NCBI GenBank assembly: GCA_034231615.1
Contig: CM067298.1
Location: forward strand, 37,082,127 to 37,146,126
From: Meghimatium bilineatum
Taxonomy: Eukaryota > Mollusca > Gastropoda > Stylommatophora > Philomycidae
Direction: 5' to 3'
Length of the DNA: 64,000 nt
The notes under the pieces were generated by a model. The model was not told the DNA's origin, searched no databases, and saw nothing but the letters and a program-made list of their open reading frames with translations. The position numbers and the translations under genes are program-made. Below are positions 11,433-21,650 of this stretch, one piece after another (the first letter of the stretch is position 1; each line of letters opens with the position of its first letter).

Positions 11433-11739
11433 CTCTTTCCGGACCAATCGCCAGTATACTGGCTTTATACTATGGGTCTACAGGACCAATCGCCAGTATA
11501 CTGGCTTTGATTTGATATTTTATTACTTCACAAGGCTAACTCTAACCTTGTGAAGTAATCACATACCATCAATGTACTTATATATTCATATTCTGTATCC
11601 ATTCCCCTTTCCAATGATATATTACACATACACTATTCATCAATATTAGTATGTCAAGTGATACAATAAAAAACACACATACAGAAATTTTATAAAATTA
11701 ATTTGGTCCAAACCTAAACATAATGAAGTCCTGAAAGAG
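11433..11739. mobile_element. 307-bp MITE with TTAA target duplication
   Basis: The ends ctctttccggacc and gtcctgaaagag are inverted repeats, and both are bordered by TTAA (11429-11432, 11740-11743). Deleting the element plus one TTAA restores a continuous LINE frame (KFRCLN-ITLCMRK), so the empty site is visible. Inside are two direct copies, about 40 bp apart, of a segment with ggaccaatcgccagtatactgg. There is also a 14-bp perfect hairpin stem at 11522-11559 (attacttcacaagg ... ccttgtgaagtaat). A related end occurs at 54896. TTAA duplications are typical of piggyBac and Kolobok; I cannot choose between them. Confidence 0.8.
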
Positions 11740-12850
11740 TTAAACATTACCCTATGCATGAGAAAACAATGAACTAAAAAAAAAAGTCTGAAAAGATCAA
11801 GTTTCAATCACCAATCAAAAAAATTATGAAAGCCAATGAAAAAGTAACCAACAACAATCCAGATGGATGGAAACAGTATTTATTTTATCTAGCAGAAGCA
11901 TATTACAACATCGCAAACACCCCTCCTACATATATTGCAAAACTTACAATCCCAGACATTGAGAGCAAAACTATGGAAACTCCTACTGCTCTCAAGGCAA
12001 AAACACTTGATCACCTAGACATCCAATACCCTAGCTCACAGTGGTCTTCATGTCGTCTTCACAGATGGATCATCAGAGGATGCAGTAAAGAAAGGAGAAG
12101 CTGGGATACTAATACTCATACCAAACACCCCAAAACTGGAACTCTCCCTCGCTAATGGCAAATTATCAACACACTACAGGACAGAGCTACAAGCAAAATT
12201 AGAAGCATCAAAGGCTCTAGAGGAATAGAGACTCAAAAGAGCTAACATAGTCTTTTTGTGTGGCTGCATGTCAGTACTCCAGACCATCCAAAATTAATCT
12301 AAACATCTAACAAAAACAACTATAAAACTTTTAAATCACCTTTCTGCTAACAATAAAGTTGTACTTCAGTGGATCACTGCACACTGTAGAATTTCAGGAA
12401 ATGAGGTACCTGACAGACTGGCAAAAGAGTAAAAAAAAGTAACATTCCAGCCCAGAATATCACTGACTGAAGAACAAATTCATAAAAAGAAAATACAAAC
12501 ATACAGGGAGTCAGAGAAAAGACAGCAACTTTCAACAGGACCCCATTCTAAAGCTAATCAGATCACAGCAACGACAATTTTTAGGCTCTTTCACAGGACA
12601 CTGTAGACTACAAGCATATCTCCACAAAATGAAGGCTGTCCAAACTGACCAATGCCCATGTCAAAATGGTCCTCAGACTCCAGAACATATTCTGCAGACA
12701 TGTGCACTCTTTGATGACATGAGAATTAAATTATGGCCCCAATAGACAGATCTAAAGATAAAACTGAGGCAACCATGAGGACCTCCTGCTTATGACTAAA
12801 TTCATGGAGGAGATCCACCTTCCTCTATAGACTTCTGAACATAGGAAACT
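11740..12850 (+). mobile_element. LINE fragment with degraded RNase H domain, right part
   Basis: After the MITE the LINE continues with a KRSSFNHQ string. A frameshifted RNase H domain follows: VFTDGSSEDAVKKGEAGILI near 12055, HYRTELQAKLEASKAL near 12170, and WITAHCRISGNEV-DRLAKE near 12370. The C-terminal tail reads CPCQNGPQTPEHILQTCALF near 12660. Frames change repeatedly and stops are present, so it is non-functional. It belongs to the same superfamily as LINE family B at 58660-61850 but is clearly a different subfamily. Confidence 0.65.
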
Positions 12851-12978
12851 GATCAAATAAGTATAGATTATACCTACCAAAACAATTATACTGTCTATGT
12901 TTTTATATACCTATTATTTTTTTCCAATTACATGTAAAATATCTTTATCTTTTCCCTGTTAATATTATCACATTACTG

Positions 12979-12988
12979 GGGGGGGGGG
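12979..12988. repeat. Poly-G run
   Basis: An uninterrupted G run of about ten bases lies here. Similar runs occur at about 27488, 28761 and 50258, always in non-coding sequence. They may be simple-sequence expansions or assembly-prone sites. Confidence 0.6.
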
Positions 12989-13299
12989 CATTCCAATAAG
13001 TGTTCTGTTTGCCATTATGTCAGCAATCTTAAAGGTATATAAGCTCTGTATCCTAGTCAGTTGTTGAGTGTGGGTTATTTAAATCCTTCAAAAGAGGATG
13101 ATCTTTTCTCCCTTCTCTGGTCATACCATTTCTATCATTCTCTGAATATATACAGTCTCTTTCAACTCTTCATCTTTTCATAATGTATCCATTATTGTCC
13201 TAATTAACTTTAGTTTCTTCTTATTGCACAATTAACTATAGCATTGCTCACTAATGTATCAGCTCTTTCAGTGCCTCAGACTTCTGCATGACCTGGACA

Positions 13300-14300
13300 G
13301 CAGGTCCATGTAATACTTTGAGCTTTGTTGAGAAGAGTGACATACACACACTGTTTTTATACACTTTTCTATCTTGCACAGTATTATCTGGAAATCTTGA
13401 TAGAATGATTGTTGGGGTTAACTGTTGTGTAATCTTTCAGTTGAGAGCTGCTGCCACTGCCTCTATATCAATTCTCATACTTAATGTTGTGTGATGTACC
13501 ATGACAAATCTCTCCACCACTTTCTTGTCATTTTGGTTGGTGACGAAACCTATGCAGACTTGTTTGTTTTTTCCATATTACTTAAATGTCTGTGTAAATT
13601 ATTATATCTTGTGGTTTTGAGTACTGCAGGATGATTTCTTGTATTATTTCCTCTGTCCAGATGGTAGCCTAATCACAAGATTCTCTTCCTAGCTGTATCA
13701 CAACATTTATCAAGAACTTTCTTTGTTTACATTCACCCTTTCACAGCCTCTTTCTACTTCTTCCAGCTCACAGACTCTGAGTAAGATATCTTCTGCTTCT
13801 GACATTCAAGACCTTCCTCTCTTTATGCACTTTCCTTTTGTGATTTCTTGAGATTGGTGTAACAGGGTTATGGTCATTGTTGATGACTTTGAAGTTTCTT
13901 TTTCATGAACTACTTGATGTCTTACTTTGACACTAGCTAAGTCTAGAAGAAACCTCATGCTAGTAATGTATATATCCCTGGTGCATCCTAGAACTGTTCT
14001 CATGGCCTTATTCTGGACTAGACCAACCTGTATTTGTGAGTCTGAATAATCATACAATAATCCATCACAGATAGTACCACTGCCTGCATCAGTAGAAAAA
14101 AAATGTGATGTGGCATCTATGTGGATTACATGGCTTTAATTGCTCTAATACTCAAATTAGTTTGCTGAAAAACATTGTTGACATGTTTTGCAAAAGACAG
14201 ATTTCTATTGAAAATGATTGCTAGCTATTTCATATCTATCTCTAATGTCACTGGTATCTTTGCCTGATTCTGTTAGGGAGAGAAGGTAGCTGTGTAACCA
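13300..14300 (-). mobile_element. LINE fragment, region after reverse transcriptase core
   Basis: The minus-strand frame at 13806-14057 contains QVGLVQNKAMRTVLGCTRDIYITSMRFLLDL. This matches the segment between the reverse transcriptase palm and the RNase H domain in I/Jockey-type elements, where 'vQNkAlRiilG' is a conserved string. Continuation upstream to about 14300 is broken by stops. The limits are approximate. Confidence 0.55.
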
Positions 14301-14644
14301 ATCCTCAAGTATGTGTCCTATCTTCAAGATCTATTAAACACATCAACAATTTTCTTGAGAAAGCCTTTTACTGTCAGAAGAGTAATGTATTTCTTCGCAA
14401 CTAGGTGCACCATTTTAAGTCTTCTCTATCGAACTATACAATTTGCTCTTCATCGTTATTTGCTAACAGATATGTTGTTAGACTGGCCGGAACAGATAGT
14501 ATCTGCTGTTGATATTGTGTTGTTTGAAAGTAGTGATTGTATATGTATTATTTGCAATATTTATTATATGTCAGAAATTTAATTAGTGGTAAAGTTATAA
14601 TGCCATCTCAGTATTTTAAGTGGATATTTATTTTTATATTATAG

Positions 14645-15223
14645 GTATCACTTCATGACTTTATATCAACTTTAGTGATTACATCAGAATGTCTACCATT
14701 TCCCAGTGAGAATTCTCAAACGCACATCAAGTGGAGAGAATTTATGGATACATTTTATAACGCATATTCTCATCAACAAATTTGTGTCAGAGGTACATCT
14801 GTCACTCTGATATCCCTTGCACACATGTCTCAAGACATTGAAATGGTAGTGAATATAATAAACAGTGTCATTCTCCAGCTGAAAGTTGATGTTCCAGTTA
14901 ACTCCAGTACATTGTTTGTTGAATCTGTGGTTAATCCAAATGAAAGTAAACAAGAAAATTCAGCACTAAATTGCAGTGATCAGTCTTCAGATATCCCAAC
15001 AAAGCGGGCAAAGACAAGTTCTAAGCCAAAAAGGAAAGTAATTCATCCCCAATACTCTATACTACTTTGGATTTTGAATGTCTTAAACTTGGACAATGCT
15101 GTTAAACAAAGTATGAGTAACTTTGAGGTTATATTTGATGAAACTGAAGAAGAGATCATTATAAAAGGAGCTAAAGAAACAGTTCAGAGGATGAACTCGG
15201 TTCTCAACACACAAGATAAACAG
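14645..15223 (+). CDS. PARP14-like gene, exon 2 of those visible
   Basis: This is the second largest exon: 193 codons, phase 0 at both ends, with acceptor attatag and donor CAG|GTAATA. The first ~80 residues (VSLHDFISTL... to ...NSVILQLK) finish the alpha/beta unit begun in the previous exon and look like KH-like repeats of PARP14. A low-complexity polar linker follows, with NESKQENSALNCSDQSSD and then a basic cluster (KRAKTSSKPKRK) that resembles a nuclear localisation signal. The last ~60 residues (YSILLWILNVLNL... EEEIIIKGAKETVQRM) look like another such unit. The string 'IIIKGAKETVQRM' has the usual 'i.G....V......' KH/PARP14 cadence. The function proposed for this part of PARP14 is nucleic-acid binding, which is inference here. 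Confidence 0.75.
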
Positions 15224-15456
15224 GTAATATTTATAATGTTAAGATAATATTGTAGAGAGTAGGCATTATTTGCTAATTGGTGATCTGGTACAATGCTATA
15301 TTTTGATATTTATAAACATTTTTAAGTTCCTGTGGTATATCATCAATAAGATCTCATAGAAATCAACCTTTTACTAACATAAGTAATTCGCAATCTAAAA
15401 TAATGAGAAATAAACAAGAGAAACTGCAGTAAAACTGTCTACCAAGTAGTAAATGA

Positions 15457-15681
15457 AAATTAGTAAGATAACTCAAAAACGGTTCAATATCAGTTGAAAT
15501 GTTGAACTTGTGCATTTGTCCTATTTATAAAACTGATATTGAACCTGCGTATTTGTCCTATTTGTAAAACTGATATTGAACCTGTGTATTTGTCCTATTT
15601 GTAAAACTGATATTGAACCTGTGTATTTGTCCTATTTGTAAAACTGATATTGAACCATTTTTGTTATTTTACTAATTTTAT
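15457..15681. mobile_element. Small TIR element with internal 37-bp tandem repeat
   Basis: A left arm (aaaattagtaagataactc...ggttcaatatcagtt, about 40 bp) and a right arm (aactgatattgaacc...ttttactaatttt) are inverted repeats. Between them, from about 15527, about three and a half direct copies of a 37-bp unit (aaaactgatattgaacctgt + gtatttgtcctatttgt) are stacked. The unit itself starts with the inner part of the right arm, so the array probably grew by duplication of the arm. The element is non-coding and MITE-like. Confidence 0.65.
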
Positions 15682-15899
15682 TATTCAAAAAAATTATGGC
15701 GTTGAAAAGTTTTATAAGGATATGTGTATAACTGGGACCATAAAATGTGGTGTTTTTGGATTTTACTCAGTGCATTGTTAAAATCTGTTCAGCTATGCCT
15801 CTTTGTGTGCTGGTTTCATTAATTATTTGGACCTTTTGCTGAATTGTTGTATGACTTTCCTTGTCTGGATCTTACTTTTCTAGTTTGTACGTCTTGTCA

Positions 15900-16080
15900 T
15901 TGCTAGGTATATTAATAATTAATTGAAGTGTATCCTGTACAGGACATTCATGTCCAACTATTATTGAATTTTGAGGCGCTGCTAATACACCCAATGTCAC
16001 CCAAATACACCCATGCCCAATGTCATAGAATCCAATATCGCCAGTGCAATGTAGATGGTCGACGACCAAACTACCTGGTT
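15900..16080 (-). repeat. Dispersed SINE-like repeat R3, copy 1
   Basis: This shares ttgaattttgaggcgctgctaata, a cgccagtgcaatgtagatggtc segment and a final ggtttggaaagttggatt with 52858-52958. The second copy contains gagttcgaacc, whose reverse complement ggttcgaactc resembles a pol III B box. On that basis I suggest a decayed tRNA-derived SINE on the minus strand. Confidence 0.4.
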
Positions 16081-16229
16081 TGGAAAGTTGGATTTTTTAG
16101 ATGAGCTCACTATCAAATCTATTACCAAACCAACACTAGGTGTATATTCATCATATTTTATGAAAACCTGACACAATAAAGGCTATCTCCTAAAAAGATC
16201 TAGTAATAGTACTAGGTGATTAGATTGAA

Positions 16230-17060
16230 CAGTAGGACCTGATGCATACTATAAATGAGCTGGCACAGTAGGAAAATTTGGGACAAGAGGATCTTGTTTA
16301 CATTGGGACAATATAAAAATATTGAAAGATCTCTTAAATTTGAGACAACTGTTGGAAAATTTTCAATGCTAAACTTCGTCAGGAAAGACGTTAACTCTTT
16401 CACAGAAACCATGATATATATACTACTAAAATCAGCAACCAGAAACATTAGGGACAAGAAGAATAACATACAAATCATAGGTAACGGAAGACATTCTTAA
16501 ACTATTCGATGCTCAAGGAGAAATGCAAAAGATTAAAAAAGAGGCAACTGAAATTAACAAAATCAACATAAATATCAGAAGAAACATGAAATTGGAAGAA
16601 GAAACATAGCTAAAGGAACAATGTGCAAGCATCAATGCTGGATTTAATCATGGAAACAGTTAGGTATCATATGACACCATAAGAAATAAGAACAAGTGTG
16701 TCAACTAAGAAGATAAGTGTAGCAAGAAAATAAATGAAACAATAAATATAATAAAAAGACGGATAGTTACAGAAGTATCTTTCAGTAACACAAATAGCAC
16801 TTTCGTATAATACCATAGGAGAGTTTATTAGAACAAATGTGGGAACCCATGGAACGTCTCAGTACTTTTGAACATATACCTGAATAACATAATACAAGAG
16901 ACCCTTCAGGAATATAACTTTTCTCTATACATTGGAGGTCGCCCTATCTATAATTTGCATTTCGTTGATGATATTGATTGTATAGCTGGCACAGAACAAG
17001 AACAAGAGTTAATGGCAAAATGGAACGAAAACTGCCAATTACAGAGTTGTAATCAAAACT
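16230..17060 (+). mobile_element. LINE fragment with reverse transcriptase remnants
   Basis: The frame at 16868-17062 reads NIYLNNIIQETLQEYNFS...GGRPIYNLHFVDDIDCIAGT. This is the reverse transcriptase motif C region; the usual F/Y-ADD is changed to FVDD, with both catalytic aspartates still present. Upstream sequence to about 16230 contains lysine-rich LINE-like pieces with stops. It is a dead copy, of a family related to the RTE-type element at 44490. Confidence 0.55.
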
Positions 17061-17194
17061 AAAAAGAGCAAGATCTTGTTAACAACAGTGTCATAGACGC
17101 ACAGACCAGCATAATAATCAAACTATCAGAGAATATTCGACAAGGTAGACCAAAAACAAGATTTGTGGTGAGGAAACCATTGTCAGCAAACAAG

Positions 17195-18312
17195 GTTTCA
17201 AGCAGAAAAGTTTCAGTGTATGCCAAGTCATGCAATGAAGGAAAGATTCCAAAATCTAGCAATGGGGCGACTGAAAAGGAGCAGCTTCATCCATCAAGCT
17301 AATCGACTCTGTAGACAACTTACAGACCTACCTGAAGTTGACAGCCCCTTAAGGTCTGTACCAGAAAAAAAACCCTGTGGAGTGAAAGCCATGGAATGCC
17401 AATATACATTCAGACCCATGTGAAAGGAATACTAAGTGAGGACGAACAGAACAGTGTACAGCGAATGACAGTCACCGTCAGTTTCCTGGATGAGGAATAT
17501 CCACAAGATATATGGGTCAGAGTATACACAGATGTGTCAGCACAGAATTCTGTGAGGAATGGAGGTGCAGGTGTATATATAGAATATCCACACAAGCCTA
17601 GAGATACAATCAGAACACAGACAGGAAAATTATTCAATAATTATGATGCAGAAATCCAGGCAATTAGCATGGCAGCTAAAAAACTGCTGAACTCCAACTC
17701 TGGCTTACAGCCTGTGGTATTCCTGACAGATGCAAGGTCAGTGCTTCAAGCTCTCCAGCCTGGCAAACTAACAGACTTGAAAAAACTACTTAGCGAATTG
17801 TCTTACCAGTATAGGGTAACCATGCAGTGGATACCCTCTCACTGTGGAATACCAGGAAATGAAAAAACAGACCAACTGGCTAAGGAAGGTGCTGCCAAAG
17901 ACCAACCAGATATACCAATCACCTACCATCATACAAAACAGATGATCAAGTCAATAAGAAATCCACAAACACCAACACAAGATGATTATCACATTATGAA
18001 CAGATCAGAACAAATTATAATTCTATGTCTCAGAACAGGACACAACCGACTCCGCAGTCAGATGTATACAAAGTTCAAGATTGGCAACACGGCCATGTGT
18101 ACATGTGGACAGGCAGCACAGAGAGCCAAACATATACTTCAAGAGTGTTCTGAGCATGAAACGCTGAAGGCAGACATATTGGCCAGAGGAAACAACACTG
18201 GAATCAAAGCTCTATGGGACACTGTATGAACTACAAAAGACAGTGAATTTTATTAAGGAGACAGAATTACAGATATAGACATGTTTCAAGTGAACGAAAG
18301 AAGAAGAAGCAA
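17195..18312 (+). mobile_element. LINE family B, 5'-truncated copy with RNase H
   Basis: The copy starts abruptly with AEKFQCMPSHAMKERFQ-like sequence and runs to the family's 3' terminus (acagatatagacatgtttcaagtgaacgaaagaagaagaag). The frame at 17396-18229 (277 aa) covers RNase H. VRVYTDVSAQNS carries the first Asp (TDV instead of TDG). YDAEIQAIS carries the Glu, FLTDARSVLQAL the second Asp, and WIPSHCGIPGNEKTDQLAKE the last His/Asp pair. The tail has CTCGQAAQRAKHILQECSEHE. It is very similar to 58660-59700 on the minus strand, so the family was active fairly recently. Confidence 0.8.
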
Positions 18313-18450
18313 ACAAGGTTTCTACTAGAATTGTGTTAGCATCGAGTGGATTCAACCACTTAACATGCATCTGGAAATAAAAAACAATAAGTAAATATAC
18401 CAAGTTACAACTGCTTAGCTCCAATGTAATATCTATATTCATCATCATCA

Positions 18451-19050
18451 TCAAGTGCCGTCTCCGCAACAAAGGTTGGCTGCAACGTATCTCCAACATC
18501 TCCTGTCTCTTGTCTTGGTGGTGCACTCTGCTAGACTGTAACCTGTCCATCGTGTAATGTTACTCTCCCACTTGTATCTCTGCCTACCTCTTGCTCGCTT
18601 CCCTTTGACTTTACCCTCAAGTAAGGTCTTCAATAGGGTGTCATGTCTTTTAATGTGTCCAAAGTATTTTATTTGCCTGATCTTTATTTCTCTTAGTAGT
18701 TCTTTCTTCATATTAAGTGTCTTTACCACCTCTTTATTTGTTTTCTTCTCTTTCCATGATGTTCTCCCTATTCTTCTATATACCCACATCTCAAAGGCAT
18801 CAATTTTGTCTTCTAATTGTTTATTTAGTGTCCATGTTTCTGAGCCATACATTAATATGGAATAGATGTAGCATTTTATAATTCTCATTTTTAACTTGTT
18901 TGTTATTTGTTTAGATATTAATAATTTCCTCATGTCATTGAAGGTACTTTTAGCCATTCCTATTCTCCTTTTAACATAGGACATATGGTTGCTAAAGTTG
19001 AAAAATAACAAAAGCACTGTAGAGAATTTCATTGTCACTTTTAAATTCAT
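18451..19050 (-). mobile_element. LINE family D (RTE-like) C-terminal region
   Basis: A 199-residue open frame shows the region downstream of the reverse transcriptase: RIIKCYIYSILMYGSETWTL, then FEMWVYRRIGRTSWKEKKTN, then IRQIKYFGHIKRHDTLLKTLLEGKVKGKRARGRQRYKWESNIT. It ends NLCCGDGT and a stop. This order is the standard C-terminus of RTE/CR1-like elements. The frame is unusually intact compared with its neighbours. A short copy of the last part lies at 33597-33722 on the plus strand. Confidence 0.75.
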
Positions 19051-19189
19051 TTTATAATAAATGTTTTCGAAAACTTTTAAATTTTGGTTGAGAAGAATTC
19101 AAGTAAAGCATGTAAATAAGAGGATGCCAAACAGCAATATGTTTCTATAACAAGAAGAAAACAACACACTTCTATTGGACGTACTTAGA

Positions 19190-19330
19190 ATGAACTAAAA
19201 CAGATGGCCACTATAAGCATTAAAATAGGTATCAGATAGCAAAAGAAAAAAAAGAAGACCAAGAGTGACTCTATGCAGAACAACCATCAATGAGTGTATG
19301 ACTGGGTCTCAACAACATGCAAGAATTACA
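19190..19330 (+). mobile_element. Short LINE tail remnant
   Basis: The plus strand encodes KKKRRPRVTLCRTTINECM. This resembles the 'K.KRGRPk.TWRRTv..E' motif near the end of many RTE/CR1-like ORFs. Nothing else is preserved. Confidence 0.35.
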
Positions 19331-19665
19331 CACTGTAGCATTACACCACTTGAACTGAAGAGCACTAGTTTCTTCCCTATGCACTGTACTTTGCTGAAGT
19401 AACATAAATAGATTCATAATATAAAGACAGTTTTTATGTATATTGTCTACTGTTATTATGTTCTAGAGCTGTGGTTTTCAACATGGTCCTCAGGGAGGGG
19501 GATAACTAATTGAAATGGAGGGGAGTAAGGAATGTGAATATATCAATGATAAATAACAAGATATATAGACCTGTTGATAAATTTTAAAGAAACATTTGTG
19601 ACCTGTGAAAAAAAAACTAATGGTTGATTTTATTTTAATTACAATTTTGTTGTCTTAATTTTCAG

Positions 19666-19809
19666 TTGCCATTTTCAGAACGAGAGCAAGCATTATTATC
19701 TAATGTAGCCATTCAACAGCTTCTGAAATCATGCTTGGCTGAATCTGGGTGTCACATTGTTCTAAATGATAGATTAGAGATGTCTGTTGCAAATAATAGT
19801 GGAAAAAGG
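19666..19809 (+). CDS. PARP14-like gene, exon 3 of those visible
   Basis: This exon has 48 codons, phase 0 at both ends, with acceptor taattttcag after a T-rich tract and donor AGG|GTAACC. The peptide starts LPFSEREQALLSNVAIQQLL and ends ...MSVANNSGKR. It splices in frame to the exon at 25304, which starts KPLTDFLTSS. An 'S..E...L....' opening followed by a short beta-like stretch fits another PARP14 KH-like unit. The exon has no stand-alone homology strength; support comes from position, phase and splice signals. Confidence 0.6.
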
Positions 19810-20298
19810 GTAACCTGTTTTTTTAATCCCTCTTGTTTGAATTTATACCTGTTTCTGTTGTTTTAAATAATATATAATATATTCACTTATATAGAATGTG
19901 ACACATTACAAAAATGCATGTTTAGTGTGCTTTGTTCATACTTCATGATGTGATAAAGTATTTTTGTGTATTTGTAATGTTTTCTTCCAAATTTAATTAT
20001 TAGCTTGTAGGTATATGCAGTGCTTTTTTTATGGAGATACGCTGTATCTGAACCTTTTTTCTTGGTTATTTTGGTTCTGGGTATCAACCTAACGAAAATC
20101 TCTTGTCCATGAAATCAAAAATATGACATGAAACACTCGAAAAGTCATCTCATATTTTTTTTATCAGTTTTTGCTAAAGATCAAGGACATTGACTCATAG
20201 TATAGGCCTGCCCTGCTAAAATATCCATTTATGGATTTATAGCTGACATTGCCCACTTTACCTCTGTAGCAAAATTTATAACAAAGCTAGTTTTCCTT

Positions 20299-21200
20299 TT
20301 ATAAATATCTGATTTCACCTTTCACAAAAACTGGACAATCTGCTACAGTAAATCTCTCAGGGTATGATGCTTGATGGTTCCAGTTCTGTGTCAGTTTTCT
20401 TTTTGATACTTTTGTTAGGTGTTCCCACCAGGCCATCCCTGTCCTCACTTCTAATCTTCGCACGCATTCCCAATACAGATTCATACTCATGTACCTCAAA
20501 ATTTTCCAATCATGCAAACCAGAAAGAGCATTAAATATTGTCAGCTCTGTCCATAGCCTGACCATCAATTATTTATAGTGGCAAGGCTAACTAATTTATC
20601 TGCTCATTTGTTTCCCTCCACACCCGCGTGTTCAAGGGACAAAGGTGAAATTTATATAAATAAATTAGTGTAAATAAATATCAATTCTTCACCTGGATTG
20701 ATGCCTTTTGGCTCACAAATATTTTTTAACAGTATCTTCAGTGCACCTCTCTTGACATGAGGGATCTCAATTTGTAATAGATTCTCTGTCTAAATTCCAC
20801 TGATAGCATGGGCATGCCACATGTCAATTCTGTGAGATATGTTCATTCAGTCGAGAAGGAATCTCAGATACACAGGGTGTGTCCCTGGTTCAGGCCATGA
20901 TGATGCACATCACTTCATTCTGAATTCTTGTCTCTCAATTGACATTTGACTGGTGGTGATAGTAGTACCTGCAAATTCAATGACAGGAAGAACAAGAGCC
21001 TCATATAGGATCATCAGCTGCATGTTTAGTGTCATCCGCTGCCATCAGATAGATATTAGTTGTGTTGCTTGATAGAAAGGTGGCTCTCAGGTGCAGTTGT
21101 TGGTCATCTGAACCAATAACAATATTTCCAGGTCTACCACAGAGTAGACCTCTCATCCCTCTTATTCAATGTGTACACTTTGGCTATCACATAGTAGCAG
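20299..21200 (-). mobile_element. LINE fragment with RNase H remnants
   Basis: On the minus strand, near 20640-20580, the broken translation includes EHAGVEGNK-ADKLVSLATI. This is the RNase H 'H.GV.GNE.AD.LA..A' motif with a stop in place of one residue. The following frame (20568-20299) includes ALSGLHDWKILRYMSMNLYWECVRR, typical of the tail after RNase H in I-clade elements. Upstream sequence to about 21200 is LINE-like but heavily broken. Confidence 0.5.
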
Positions 21201-21632
21201 CTTGATAACCAAATGTATTGTAGATATGTGTGTATATTCTTTAAAGTTCAAAATTGAAGACAATATCTTTAGCCTTCAGGAGTTTATTGTAATCTACACT
21301 TATAAGAACAAAAAACATTTGACTATTGAAAAGCTGATGCATTTCTGAGAAAAAACTTTGCAACATATATATTGAAAAACTTATTGCAGTTGTTGCTGAA
21401 ACACTGTAAAGCAGTCATATTTATTATCATCTACTAAACATTCATGTTGCATCATTTCTTGGAGAGGTTTGGTGAGAAACCATCTCCATGTGATCATAGT
21501 TTAATAATTTGATAATTCTTGAAAAAAATGTGTGTTTCTTGAAAAAGGCCTCAGTTGGACCAAAGCATGGAAATAGTCAATATTCATTCATTGTTATTTA
21601 TTTTTTAATATTTGATAGTTGATTAAGTAGTC

Positions 21633-21650
21633 TATCTATCTATCTATACG
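21633..21650. repeat. Short (CTAT)n microsatellite at LINE 3' end
   Basis: About four and a half copies of a tctatctatc repeat directly abut the 3' end of the minus-strand LINE. It probably represents the simple-sequence 3' tail of that element. Confidence 0.55.
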
